A stretch of DNA of 64,000 nucleotides from NCBI GenBank assembly GCA_927353735.1, contig CAKMIA010000005.1, forward strand, positions 1 through 64,000. The letters run 5' to 3'. The notes beneath the pieces are model-generated. The model did no database searches. It saw nothing but the letters and a program-made list of their open reading frames with translations, and was not told the origin of the DNA. Positions 36,536 to 44,575 of the stretch are shown in pieces. A program made the position numbers and the translations under genes. Positions within the stretch are counted from its first letter, which is position 1, and every line of letters begins with the position of its first letter. The stretch is from an uncultured Veillonellaceae bacterium (GTDB taxonomy: Bacteria; Bacillota; Negativicutes; Veillonellales; Dialisteraceae).

Positions 36536-37732
36536 TTACCAGCGCTGCTGCGAGACAGCCTCGCGGAGCTTTTCCAGGAAGAATTTTGTATTGGCCGTCA
36601 GGTCAGGCCCCTCGGTCTGGAGCGCGCCCCCTACGAGGAAAATGGAATTCGGCCCGTACACGCGGCACATGCGGGGGAAGAGCTGCCATTTCATGCCGCC
36701 GCTCGGCACGGGGAAGGCGGTCTTCACATAATTCATTGGCGTGGAGAGGCTGGCGGCGATGAGCGCGCAGTCCTCCTCACTGTGGACGAAGCGGCCGCCG
36801 AAGCTGGTGAAGATGACCGCATCGGCTCCGGCGAGGCGGCTCAGCTGGCCGTAGTAGCAGTACGGCGCAATGCCCGTGTCCTCGTGCTGGACGAAGCCGC
36901 CGGAGAAGCAGGGATGGAGGAAGATGGGGAGATGGAAGTCCGGCGCGTCCGCCAGCGCCTTTACCATGCTGAATCCCACGAGGCCCGGCGCGGCCATGAT
37001 GCCGTCGGCGCCGAGCTCCTCCGCCTGATAGGCCCGTTCGAGGAAATGGAGGCTGTCGGCGGTGCAGTTTGCCACGTAGAGGGAGTGCCCGCCGGTTTGG
37101 GCATTGGCGTCATGCACGGCGTCCGCCATGGCGCGCACCCGGTCGGCGAAGGGGGCCCAGCGCTGATCGAAGAGGCTGTGGTCGTCCTTGATGATGGGGC
37201 AGCCCCCGAGAGCCAGCTCCCCGGCCATGCGGGCCAGCTCCTCCGCGCTCCGGCCGAGTGGCTTCACGGCGGACATGAGGATGGGGCCGCGGGGCACGCC
37301 GCAGAGCTCGCGCAGTCCGGTCTGTCCGAATTTCGGGCCGTTGAAGGTGCTTTCCATCGCTTCCGGCAGCTCGATGGACATGAGGCGGATGCCCGGCAGG
37401 AGGCTCACGTTGCCGAAGAGCATATTGAGGAATTCCGTGAAGTCGCTCTCCACGGCCTCGGGCAGATAGGAGATGACGGCGTAATAGACCCCGGGCTGGG
37501 CCTTGCGGATGTCCTCCACGTGGCCGAGGATGCGCTCGGCGATCCAGGTGCCCTCGATGAGGGATTCCGGACATTCTACGGTCTGCTCACGGGCGATGGC
37601 CGCGGCTCTTTTCCGGGCGTCCATGAAATCATCGGCTTCCACGCGGTAGGTGGCGGTGAAGCGCTCTTCTTCCTTCATATCATTGACGAGCTCATGAAAG
37701 AGCTCGCTGTCAAAAAAATCCTTGTTTGCCAT
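36536..37732 (-). CDS. RuBisCO-like protein (form IV large-subunit homologue)
   Basis: 398 residues with the RuBisCO large-subunit layout. Aligning by eye, K157 (SAVKPLG) matches catalytic K175, K182 (IIKDDH) the carbamylated K201, D184 the metal ligand D203, and H273 (FLHPCFSGG) H294. S344-G-G matches S379. Two active-site changes stand out: H185 where E204 should be, and no lysine in loop 6 (SFGGRF, equivalent of K334). It is therefore unlikely to fix CO2; relatives act as enolases, isomerases or decarboxylases. No methionine-salvage or apionate genes are nearby. It lies 38 nt after the GT2 gene and may share its transcript. Confidence 0.88.
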   Translation of the reverse strand: MANKDFFDSELFHELVNDMKEEERFTATYRVEADDFMDARKRAAAIAREQTVECPESLIEGTWIAERILGHVEDIRKAQPGVYYAVISYLPEAVESDFTEFLNMLFGNVSLLPGIRLMSIELPEAMESTFNGPKFGQTGLRELCGVPRGPILMSAVKPLGRSAEELARMAGELALGGCPIIKDDHSLFDQRWAPFADRVRAMADAVHDANAQTGGHSLYVANCTADSLHFLERAYQAEELGADGIMAAPGLVGFSMVKALADAPDFHLPIFLHPCFSGGFVQHEDTGIAPYCYYGQLSRLAGADAVIFTSFGGRFVHSEEDCALIAASLSTPMNYVKTAFPVPSGGMKWQLFPRMCRVYGPNSIFLVGGALQTEGPDLTANTKFFLEKLREAVSQQRW

Positions 37733-37770
37733 TGCATTTCCTTTCCGGAGAGCGGCAGGCTCTCCCTGAT

Positions 37771-38724
37771 TCAGTCATCCCGGGCCCTGCGGTACGGGCT
37801 TTCCGGGTCGTCCGCCGTATCTCCGGAGAGCCAGTACAGCGGCCGGTTCTGCGTTTCCCGGAAAATGCGGCTGATGTATTCGCCGGTGATGCCCAGCCCC
37901 ATGAGCTGGAGGCTGCCGAAGAGGGACAGCAGGATCGTCATGGTGGTCCAGCCGGGGACGGTGGAGCCGAGGGCCCAGCTGCCGAGGACATAGAGGATGA
38001 GAAGGAATCCGAACACCAGCGACAGAAGACCCACGTAGAAGATCATGCGCAGGGGCACGGTGGAATTGGTGAGGATGCCGTCCATGGCGAGATGGAGCAT
38101 CTTGCGCATGGAATATTTGGACACGCCTGCATGACGCGCCGGCGCGACGTATTCCACCGTGGTCTGTTTATACCCCATGCTTCCGATGATGCCGCGCACG
38201 AAGCGGCTGTGCTCGCGGAAGCGGCGGAAGGTGAGGATGGCCCGCCGGTCCATGAGGCGGAAGTCAGAGCCGCCCGGACGGATGTGATTCTCCGAGATGG
38301 CATTGATGAATGCGTAATAGCCGGCGGAGGTGCAGCGCTTCACGAGGCCCGCGTCCTCCGTGGCGGTGCGGATGGCCTGGACGATGTCCCAGCCCTCCTG
38401 CCATTTGCGGATGAGCGTCGGGATGAGTGCCGGCGGATGCTGCAGGTCGCCGTCCATGGTGATCACCGCGTCGCCGTCGGCAAAATCCATGCCGCAGGTG
38501 ATGGCGATCTGATGGCCGAAATTCCGGGCAAAAGAAAGGGCCCGCACATGAGGATCGGAGGCGGCGAGCATGCGGAGCTTTTTCTCCGTGTCGTCCGTGG
38601 AACCGTCGTTGACATAGAGAATCTCATAATCCATGCCGACTTCCTTCATGACGCGGGTCACTTCATCGTGGAAATAAACTACATTGTCTTCTTCATTATA
38701 CACCGGGGTTACGATTGAAATCAT
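37771..38724 (-). CDS. GT2-family membrane glycosyltransferase (GtrB/DPM1-like)
   Basis: 317 residues. The N-terminal GT-A domain has ISIVTPVYNEEDNV, YVNDGSTDDTE and TMDGDLQHPP (DXD-type metal site). Two C-terminal membrane helices lie at about residues 230-290. Such enzymes load a sugar on undecaprenyl phosphate for later transfer outside the membrane. Start ATG 38724 follows AAGGAG. Upstream 38725-38880 holds a -10-like TATAAT at 38764-38759 without a properly spaced -35. Confidence 0.92.
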   Translation of the reverse strand: MISIVTPVYNEEDNVVYFHDEVTRVMKEVGMDYEILYVNDGSTDDTEKKLRMLAASDPHVRALSFARNFGHQIAITCGMDFADGDAVITMDGDLQHPPALIPTLIRKWQEGWDIVQAIRTATEDAGLVKRCTSAGYYAFINAISENHIRPGGSDFRLMDRRAILTFRRFREHSRFVRGIIGSMGYKQTTVEYVAPARHAGVSKYSMRKMLHLAMDGILTNSTVPLRMIFYVGLLSLVFGFLLILYVLGSWALGSTVPGWTTMTILLSLFGSLQLMGLGITGEYISRIFRETQNRPLYWLSGDTADDPESPYRRARDD

Positions 38725-38880
38725 GAGCGGACTCCTTAATAAACTGGGTATTTCTCTTATTATAGCGTATTTTCCTGTCAAAGTAAGCACGGCCCGGCAG
38801 GTGTCCTTACTGTAGCGCGGAATATGCACGAGGAAATGCAGAAATGTATAAGGTTTATTAAAGAAATGGCCGGTCACGGA

Positions 38881-38927
38881 AAAACGCCGGCCCGCCGGAA
38901 AGGGGATGGCCGGCAGGCTGGCGTTTT
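38881..38927 (-). terminator. Terminator of the small CPY-repeat protein gene
   Basis: An approximately 12-bp stem with one G-U pair (38881-38892 with 38916-38927). On the minus strand the 3' arm ends in TTTT plus one further T. Confidence 0.75.
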
Positions 38928-38965
38928 CTCAGGAAAGAAAGGAATGAGGATACAGACGGCCGCGC

Positions 38966-39172
38966 TCAGCGGTTTCTGTGATGGCGGCCGTGGTGGCCGT
39001 CGTGGTCGTAGGGGCAGTCGGTATAATTGCCGTTATCGCTATTGTAATAGGGGCAGCCGTCGTGCCATTTGTGGGGGCCGTCGCCGTAGGGGCAGGGCCG
39101 GGCCTCGGCGGACATGACGCCCGCTCCGAGAAAGGCGGCGGCCAGAGCTGCTGCGAGCAGTGCTTTTTTCAT
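38966..39172 (-). CDS. Small exported His/Tyr-rich protein with three CPY motifs
   Basis: 68 residues. A signal peptide (MKKALLAAALAAAFLG..SAEA) is followed by a mature part of about 44 residues with Cys-Pro-Tyr at C27, C40 and C53, exactly 13 residues apart, and a His-rich tail (DHDGHHGRHH). Metal binding or disulfide pairing in the envelope is plausible, but the family is not recognised. GAGGAGG lies upstream of the ATG. It is the last gene of the PadR-DUF1700 locus. Confidence 0.75.
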   Translation of the reverse strand: MKKALLAAALAAAFLGAGVMSAEARPCPYGDGPHKWHDGCPYYNSDNGNYTDCPYDHDGHHGRHHRNR

Positions 39173-39203
39173 GATGAACCTCCTCTTTTACCGAAACAGG
39201 AAA

Positions 39204-39980
39204 TCAGTAGCGGGCGGCCGGGCGGTGGGGATGGTAGTAGCCGCGGTCGTCATGGTAGTAGGCGCAGTCCGCCTGGCGGTGATGATAGCCGAAGGGGCAG
39301 TCATAGCGGGGCGCACGGCGCGCATGGTGGTGGCGGCGCTCCCGGCGCAGATGGGGCGGCGCGGGACGGTCCTCACGGAGTCCGTATCCGCGGGGCGGCA
39401 CCGGCGCATCCGGGCGGATGCCTTCCGGAGGTGCCGGCGGTTCTTCCCGGAGACGGCGCGGCGGAGCCGGAGGTTCCTCATCCGGAGCTGCTGCGGGGAT
39501 GACGGCGATGACATCCTCCGAGGGAGCCGGGGGTTCTTCACGGAGTCCGCGGGGCGGCACGGGACGGTCAGGACGTACGCCTGCCGGCGGAGCCGGCCGT
39601 CTGCCGCGGAGACCGCGGGGCGGTAACGGGCGATCCGGACGGATATCCTCCGGAGGTGCCGGCGGTTCTTCCCGGAGATCAGCAGGCGGAGCCGGCGGTA
39701 CCGGGCGGATATCATCCGGCGGAACGGGCGGTTCTGCCAGGGGATCTGCGGGCGGGGCAGGCATGTCCGCCGCCGGGCAGACCGGAGCCGGACGGGGGGC
39801 TTTTTTCTTGTGCGGCGCCGGTTTTTTATGAGCCCGTTCTGCACGGATCAGACTGTCCATATAGGAACGGGACGGCGGGACGACCGTTTCCGGCGCGGCC
39901 GGTTCGGCGGCAGAGACGACGGCGGTGCTGCACAGAGCGCAGGCAGCGGCGAAGGCGGCGCAGAGGATGATCTTTTTCAT
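39204..39980 (-). CDS. Exported proline-rich repeat protein
   Basis: 258 residues. A signal peptide (about 1-25) precedes a basic region (48-62) and then a long Pro-rich repeat region (about 65-210) built on variants of PPAPPEDIRPDRPLPPRGLR. The C-terminus has two cysteines and many His/Tyr (CPFGYHH, DCAYYHDDRGYYHPH), echoing the small CPY protein downstream. It is probably an extended envelope or wall-spanning protein. No family is recognised. The minus-strand frame has a signal peptide and ribosome site (AAAGGAG); opposite-strand open frames here are repeat artefacts. Confidence 0.78.
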   Translation of the reverse strand: MKKIILCAAFAAACALCSTAVVSAAEPAAPETVVPPSRSYMDSLIRAERAHKKPAPHKKKAPRPAPVCPAADMPAPPADPLAEPPVPPDDIRPVPPAPPADLREEPPAPPEDIRPDRPLPPRGLRGRRPAPPAGVRPDRPVPPRGLREEPPAPSEDVIAVIPAAAPDEEPPAPPRRLREEPPAPPEGIRPDAPVPPRGYGLREDRPAPPHLRRERRHHHARRAPRYDCPFGYHHRQADCAYYHDDRGYYHPHRPAARY

Positions 39981-40040
39981 GATGGTTCTCCTTTTATCTG
40001 TAAACAGCGGCAGGGGAAGTCCTGCACGGATCGGGTGAGA

Positions 40041-40412
40041 TTACGGAGCAGCCGGGGCTTCCGGAGCCGGAGCCGGTGCCGGTACCGGAGCAGGGGCTGC
40101 GGGGGCCGCACCGGGTGCAGGCTGTGCCGGAGCGGGTGCGGGGGCCGGCGCATTGCCGGGCGCTCTCGGCGGCGGAACAGGCCGGTCAGCCGGGGCCGCC
40201 GGGCGGCGGTCATTGTCCCGGTCGTGGTGGCCGCGGGGCATGCGGCGGTCGGGACCGTTCTTTCTGTCGTCCCGGTCGAAGCCGTCGGCCATGCGGGAGA
40301 TCTGGCGGTAGGCCATGCCGCCGTACCGCGGGGCATCGAGAAGGAGGAAGGAGCCGGCGCTGCCGGCCAGACAGAGGACGGCGAGCATCATACAGATGAC
40401 GATTTTTTTCAT
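40041..40412 (-). CDS. Exported Ala/Pro-rich protein
   Basis: 123 residues. An N-terminal hydrophobic segment (MKKIVICMMLAVLCLAG, signal peptide or anchor) is followed by a charged region (about 45-72, RDDRKNGPDRRMPRGHHDRD). Then comes a low-complexity Ala/Pro tail (about 73-123). It is likely exposed in the envelope. It starts only 7 nt after the DUF1700 stop, so it is in the same operon. The function is unknown. Confidence 0.72.
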   Translation of the reverse strand: MKKIVICMMLAVLCLAGSAGSFLLLDAPRYGGMAYRQISRMADGFDRDDRKNGPDRRMPRGHHDRDNDRRPAAPADRPVPPPRAPGNAPAPAPAPAQPAPGAAPAAPAPVPAPAPAPEAPAAP

Positions 40413-40419
40413 GACGGCC

Positions 40420-41175
40420 TCACTTTCTCCCTGCCGCTGCGGGAATCAGAAGGACGGGAGCGGCAGGCTTGTCCCCGTCGTCGGGAAGGATTTCAGGTTT
40501 CTGCGGAGCCTCCGGCTCTTCTTCGGCTTCCTCTTCGTCCGCCTCGTCAGGTTCGCCGCCGTGGGGCTCCTGTGTGCCCGAGGTGGGCGGCGTCCGGCGG
40601 GACAGATAGGCCTTGCGGATCTCCATGCCGGTGAAGAGCAGCGCCAGCGAGGCGAATACGCCGAAGCCGGTGAAGAATCCCAGCGTGATCCACGAAAGTC
40701 CGGGGAAGAGGATGCCCGAGAAGAAGTAGACCGCGAAGAGCGTCAGCACGAAGAGGAGGAATCCGGCGGCGTAGCAGGCGCAGAAGAGAAGTTTCATGAG
40801 CAGGTCCGATGCGGAGCCGAGGACACCGGGGAGCCGCGGGGCGCCTGACTCGGACCAGGCCTTCTGCGCCCGGTCCAGGGTCTGTCCGGCGAGGCGGCCG
40901 GCCTGTCCGGCCAGTTTCTCCGCCTGTCCGGCGAGCTGTTCCGCCCGGCCGGGGGCCTGGGTTTCCTCCTGCTCGTGGATCATGCCCTCGTGGAGGTACA
41001 TTTCATAGACGGCCTTCGGGCTGCCCAGTTCCCGGCAGATCTCCTCCTCCGAGAGGCCCGCCTTTTTTCCTTCTTCAAAGTGCGCTTCATAATCGGACAG
41101 AATCTCCGCCAGCTCCGACGGACTGACCCGCCGGAAATAATAACGGAGCAGGTCCATAAATTCAGTTCGATTCAT
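40420..41175 (-). CDS. DUF1700/HAAS-domain membrane protein
   Basis: 251 residues. The N-terminal HAAS-type domain (about 1-65) has FMDLLRYYFRR, EILSDYEAHFEEGKKAG and LGSPKAVYEMY. A Gln/Ala-rich helical linker follows (GQAEKLAGQAGRLAGQ). Two or three membrane helices lie at about 125-190, and the tail is acidic and Pro-rich. PadR-DUF1700 pairs are common in Firmicutes and tend to sit with envelope-stress or DUF4097 genes. The ATG overlaps the PadR 3' end. Confidence 0.85.
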   Translation of the reverse strand: MNRTEFMDLLRYYFRRVSPSELAEILSDYEAHFEEGKKAGLSEEEICRELGSPKAVYEMYLHEGMIHEQEETQAPGRAEQLAGQAEKLAGQAGRLAGQTLDRAQKAWSESGAPRLPGVLGSASDLLMKLLFCACYAAGFLLFVLTLFAVYFFSGILFPGLSWITLGFFTGFGVFASLALLFTGMEIRKAYLSRRTPPTSGTQEPHGGEPDEADEEEAEEEPEAPQKPEILPDDGDKPAAPVLLIPAAAGRK

Positions 41176-41494
41176 TCGGGGTACCTCCTTCCTCCAGCAG
41201 CTTTTTCACTGCCTTCGTGAACTGTATCCATTCCCGGACGGATTCTTCATATTCTTCCCGGCCGGTGGCGGTGATGCGGTAGTATTTTCGCGGCGGTCCG
41301 TTATGGGACTCGGCGAGATAGGTCTCGACCAGTCCGTCTTTTCTGAAGCGGTTGAGCAGCGGATAGATGGTGCCCTCGGACATTTCGATGTATTTGGAAA
41401 TGTCTGTGACCAGCTCGTATCCGTAATACTCTTTCCGCCGGAGCATGGAGAGGACCACGATTTCCATGACTCCTTTTTTGAGCTGAACATTCAT
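41162..41494 (-). CDS. PadR-family transcriptional regulator
   Basis: 110 residues with a winged-helix PadR domain: QLKKGVMEIVVLSML, YYGYELVTDISKYIEMSEGTIYPLLNRF and GPPRKYYRITATGREEYEE. It is the first gene of the operon, and a long palindrome covers its own promoter, so autoregulation is expected. The start follows AAAGGATCTCCC. It overlaps the DUF1700 gene by 14 nt. Confidence 0.94.
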   Translation of the reverse strand: MNVQLKKGVMEIVVLSMLRRKEYYGYELVTDISKYIEMSEGTIYPLLNRFRKDGLVETYLAESHNGPPRKYYRITATGREEYEESVREWIQFTKAVKKLLEEGGTPNESN

Positions 41495-41576
41495 GGGAGA
41501 TCCTTTCTGTCAATGCGGGCCTGCTGCCCGCGGTTCCTGAAAGATGCAGGAACGCTTCCTGATCTCTTATGGCTCT

Positions 41577-41611
41577 ACTATATCATATGGTACTTTGCAT
41601 TGCAAGGTACC
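41577..41611 (-). promoter_or_regulatory. PadR-locus promoter with 23-bp palindromic operator
   Basis: -10 TATAGT (41582-41577) and -35-like TTGCAA (41605-41600) are 17 bp apart on the minus strand. The palindrome GGTAC-x-TTGCA-T-TGCAA-x-GTACC (41589-41611) covers the -35 and most of the spacer. That is the expected position of an autorepressor site. Confidence 0.75.
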
Positions 41612-41641
41612 AAACAATGAAATATAAAAATATTCTGCAAA

Positions 41642-41668
41642 GAAAAAACCTCCCCGGGCAGGGGAGGT
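41642..41668 (-). terminator. Terminator of the P-type ATPase gene
   Basis: A perfect 8-bp ACCTCCCC/GGGGAGGT stem (41648-41655 with 41661-41668) followed by T on the minus strand. Confidence 0.88.
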
Positions 41669-41683
41669 AAAGAGGAAGGCCGC

Positions 41684-44317
41684 TCAGGCCGCGGTGCGGC
41701 GGGGCAGAAGCCGGCCGGCCAGTGCGGGAAGCGCGGAGAGGAGGGTGAATCCGCCTACGGCGGCCCACTGGAGGGCGGAGAGGTCTGCCGTGCGGAAGGA
41801 GATCTGCAGGGAGGGGAGGAAGAGCAGCGCCGCCATGATGAGCGCCGACACGGCCGCCGCCGCAGGCAGCCAGAGATTGCGGGCTCCTTCCGCGGGGCGG
41901 CGGGAGGAGAGGCTGAAGGCGCGGAGAAGCTGGGAGAAGGCGAGGACGGAGAAGGCCATGGTCTGGCCCGCCTCGTGGGAGCTCACCGCGGCGCCGAGCC
42001 AGTAGGCCCCGGTGGTGAGCGTCGCCGTGAAGAGGCCCTGCAGGATGACCGCGCGGAGGAGGGGCTTTTCAAAGAGCGTGGACGCGCGCACCGGGGGCCG
42101 CTTCATGTCGTCCGAATCGGCGGGGTCATTGCCGAGGGCCAGCGCGGGGAGCGTCGCCGTGGCGAGGTTCACGCAGAGGATGTGCACTGCCAGGAGCGGG
42201 GCGGGAAGATTGAGGAGCGTCGCCGCCGCGAGGGTGGCGATCTCCGCGATGTTGCCCGTGAGGAGGAAGCGGATCACCTTCTGGATATTCCGGTAGCCCC
42301 GCCGTCCTTCCCGGATGGCGTGGACGATGGTGGCAAACCGGTCGTCCAGGAGGACCATGTCGGCCGCGCCCTTGGCGACGTCTGTGCCGGAGATGCCCAT
42401 GGCGACGCCGATGTCGGCGGCCTTGAGCGCCGGGGCGTCATTGACGCCGTCGCCGGTCATGGCGGTGACTTCCCCGCAGCGGCGGAGGGAATGGATGATG
42501 CGGAGCTTGTCCGCCGGGGAGACGCGGGCAAAGACGGACACGGTCTGTACGATGCGGTCCAGCGCCTCGTCGGTCATCTCCGCCAGCTCCGCGCCGGTAA
42601 GGAGCCGGCTCCCTTCGGTGTAAATGCCCAGCCGTTCGGCGATGGCCCGGGCGGTGGTGGGATGGTCGCCGGTGATCATGACGGTGCGGATGCCCGCTTC
42701 CCGGCAGGTGCGGACCGCTTCGGCCGCTTCCTCCCGGGGCGGGTCGATCATGCCGGCCAGTCCGAGGAAGGTGAGGCCCTGCTCCACATCTTCGTCCTCT
42801 TCGGGAAGGCGGGAGAGAGGCCGTTCGGCGAAGCCGAGCACGCGGAGCGCCCGGGCGGACATGGCCTCGGCGGTGCGGCGGATGAGCGCCCGGTCCTCAT
42901 CGGTCATGGGACGCACGCCGTCCTCCGTGCGGAGGGAGGTGCAGAGCGCGGTGAGTTCGTCCGCGGCGCCCTTCGTGAGGGCCCGGAGGCGGCCGCCGAT
43001 CTCGTGGACGGTGGTCATCCGCTTCCGGTCCGAGTCGAAGGGCTGCTCGAAGAGGCGGGGGTGTTCCTTTTCCAGCGATTCGTGGGCGATGCCGAAGGCG
43101 CGGGCGAAATGGATGAGCGCGCCCTCCGTGGGGTCGCCGATGATATGGCCGGGGCGGTCCGGGTCCAGGCTGGCGTCATTACAGAGCGCCGATGCACAGG
43201 CGAGAGCACGGCAGGTGCGGCTCCCGGAGGCAGCGGCCTCTTCGGCGGTGCGGCAGCGGCCGGCACGAAGGTCCTCGTAGACGGCCACTTCCGTGACGGT
43301 CATCTGGTTCATGGTGAGCGTGCCCGTCTTGTCGCTGCATATGACGGAGGCGCTGCCCAGCGTTTCCGCCGCAGGAAGCTTCTTGATGAGGGCGTGGCGG
43401 CGGGCCATGCGCTGTACGCTGAGGGTCATGAGGATGGTGGCCGCCGCAGGGAGGCCTTCGGGGATGATGGAAATGGCGAGAGAAATGGCAGTGAGAAGCT
43501 GCTCATGGACGGGCCGGCCGTAGAACATGCCTGCACCGAAGATGAGGATACACACTGCGGCTCCGGTGAGGGTGAGGGCTTTTCCGGCGGCGGTGAGCTT
43601 CCGCTTGAGCGGGGTGTCCGTCTCTTCCTGCTCCTCGATGAGTCCGGCGATGCGCCCCACCTCGGTCCCCATGCCTGTGGCGACCACGAGGCCCGTGCCG
43701 CGGCCGTAGACGACCGTGGAGGACGCGTAGGCCATGTCGGTGCGGTCTGCCAGCACGGTGGTGTCCGGCAGCACGTCCGTGTCCTTTTCGGCGGGGACAG
43801 ACTCGCCCGTGAGAGAGGACTCCTCGATGCGGAGCTGCGCCGCGTCGAGCAGGCGGAGGTCCGCAGGGACCCGGTCTCCGTCCCGGAGGAATACGATGTC
43901 ACCGGCGACGAGCGCCTCCGCAGGGATCACGCTTTCCTCGCCCTCGCGGAGGACGCGCGCCGTCGGCGCGGAAAGGCGGGACAGCGCGGCGAGGGCCGTC
44001 TGGGCCTTCCGCTCCTGCACGACGCCGATGACGGCGTTCAGGGCGACGATGGCGGCGATGACCGCGGCCTCCGTCCATTCGCCGAGAAAGGCGGAGAGGA
44101 GGGAGGCGCCGATGAGGATCAATACCATCGGGTCCGTACACTGCTCCTTCAGCATGGCGAGGAGGGATTTCGGCGGGCGGGCGCGGAGCGCATTGGGGCC
44201 GTCCCTTTTGAGACGGGCGGCGGCTTCCGCATCAGACAGGCCGGCGGCAGAGGTGCCGAGGGCGGCGAAGCTTTCTTCGGGTGACAGGGCATGCCAGGGC
44301 CGGGGGTGAGGGTCCAT
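41684..44317 (-). CDS. Cation-transporting P-type ATPase (Ca2+/SERCA-PMCA type)
   Basis: 877 residues. The N-terminal cation-ATPase domain (HALSPEESFAALGTS) is followed by the actuator with SLTGESVPAEK. Helix M4 carries IIPEGLPAA, the phosphorylation motif is SDKTGTLT, and the nucleotide site includes KGAADELTALC. The hinge is MTGDGVNDAPALKAADIG, and a C-terminal set of helices completes it. These features place it among type-II pumps, probably exporting Ca2+ (Mn2+ is possible). The ATG at 44317 has AAGGAG about 12 nt upstream. Confidence 0.94.
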   Translation of the reverse strand: MDPHPRPWHALSPEESFAALGTSAAGLSDAEAAARLKRDGPNALRARPPKSLLAMLKEQCTDPMVLILIGASLLSAFLGEWTEAAVIAAIVALNAVIGVVQERKAQTALAALSRLSAPTARVLREGEESVIPAEALVAGDIVFLRDGDRVPADLRLLDAAQLRIEESSLTGESVPAEKDTDVLPDTTVLADRTDMAYASSTVVYGRGTGLVVATGMGTEVGRIAGLIEEQEETDTPLKRKLTAAGKALTLTGAAVCILIFGAGMFYGRPVHEQLLTAISLAISIIPEGLPAAATILMTLSVQRMARRHALIKKLPAAETLGSASVICSDKTGTLTMNQMTVTEVAVYEDLRAGRCRTAEEAAASGSRTCRALACASALCNDASLDPDRPGHIIGDPTEGALIHFARAFGIAHESLEKEHPRLFEQPFDSDRKRMTTVHEIGGRLRALTKGAADELTALCTSLRTEDGVRPMTDEDRALIRRTAEAMSARALRVLGFAERPLSRLPEEDEDVEQGLTFLGLAGMIDPPREEAAEAVRTCREAGIRTVMITGDHPTTARAIAERLGIYTEGSRLLTGAELAEMTDEALDRIVQTVSVFARVSPADKLRIIHSLRRCGEVTAMTGDGVNDAPALKAADIGVAMGISGTDVAKGAADMVLLDDRFATIVHAIREGRRGYRNIQKVIRFLLTGNIAEIATLAAATLLNLPAPLLAVHILCVNLATATLPALALGNDPADSDDMKRPPVRASTLFEKPLLRAVILQGLFTATLTTGAYWLGAAVSSHEAGQTMAFSVLAFSQLLRAFSLSSRRPAEGARNLWLPAAAAVSALIMAALLFLPSLQISFRTADLSALQWAAVGGFTLLSALPALAGRLLPRRTAA

Positions 44318-44372
44318 AAGTGATCAGTTCTCCTTTCAGAACGCACAGGGGACAGGCCGGAACACGACAAAA

Positions 44373-44416
44373 GGACACAGCCTGCGCGCCGGAAGCGGGC
44401 AGGTCGTGTCCTTTGT
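44373..44416 (-). terminator. Long hairpin between the small membrane protein and the P-type ATPase
   Basis: A 9-bp AAAGGACAC/GTGTCCTTT outer stem and an inner CCTGC/GCAGG stem, with CCTTTTGT on the minus-strand 3' side. It is either a terminator for the upstream small gene or an attenuator in the ATPase leader. The rest of 44318-44575 shows no convincing gene. Confidence 0.5.
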
Positions 44417-44575
44417 ATAGTTCGTTATGAAGCGGGCGGGGATGGTTCGGTCTCCGTCAGGGTCGTCCATAGGGGGCGGCCTTCCTTTCTGTGAAAACTC
44501 CGGGATCTCCGGATGTGAATTGATTGCAGTCTACCATAAAACCGGCAGTCATGCAATAAGCGGCAGCGGCTCTTT

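Noticed and set aside
38759..38781. TTGACA and TATAAT upstream of the GT2 gene as a promoter
   Set aside because: The spacer is only 11 bp, too short for a sigma-70 -35/-10 pair. Only the -10 may be real.
39418..39840. Possible CRISPR or tandem DNA repeat in the proline-rich gene
   Set aside because: The repeats are imperfect, codon-phased and lack spacers; they encode protein repeats.
39114..39970. Several plus-strand Gly/Arg-rich frames opposite the proline-rich gene
   Set aside because: They are the reverse complement of proline codons. The minus strand has the signal peptide and ribosome site.
44338..44470. A 44-codon minus-strand frame (starting MDDPDGD) between the small membrane protein and the P-type ATPase
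   Set aside because: The ribosome site is weak and distant, and the frame is interrupted by the long hairpin. A leader peptide cannot be excluded, but support is too thin.
44318..44575. yybP-ykoY manganese riboswitch ahead of the P-type ATPase
   Set aside because: The conserved GGGGAGUAG-type loop and its partner are not found on the minus strand here.
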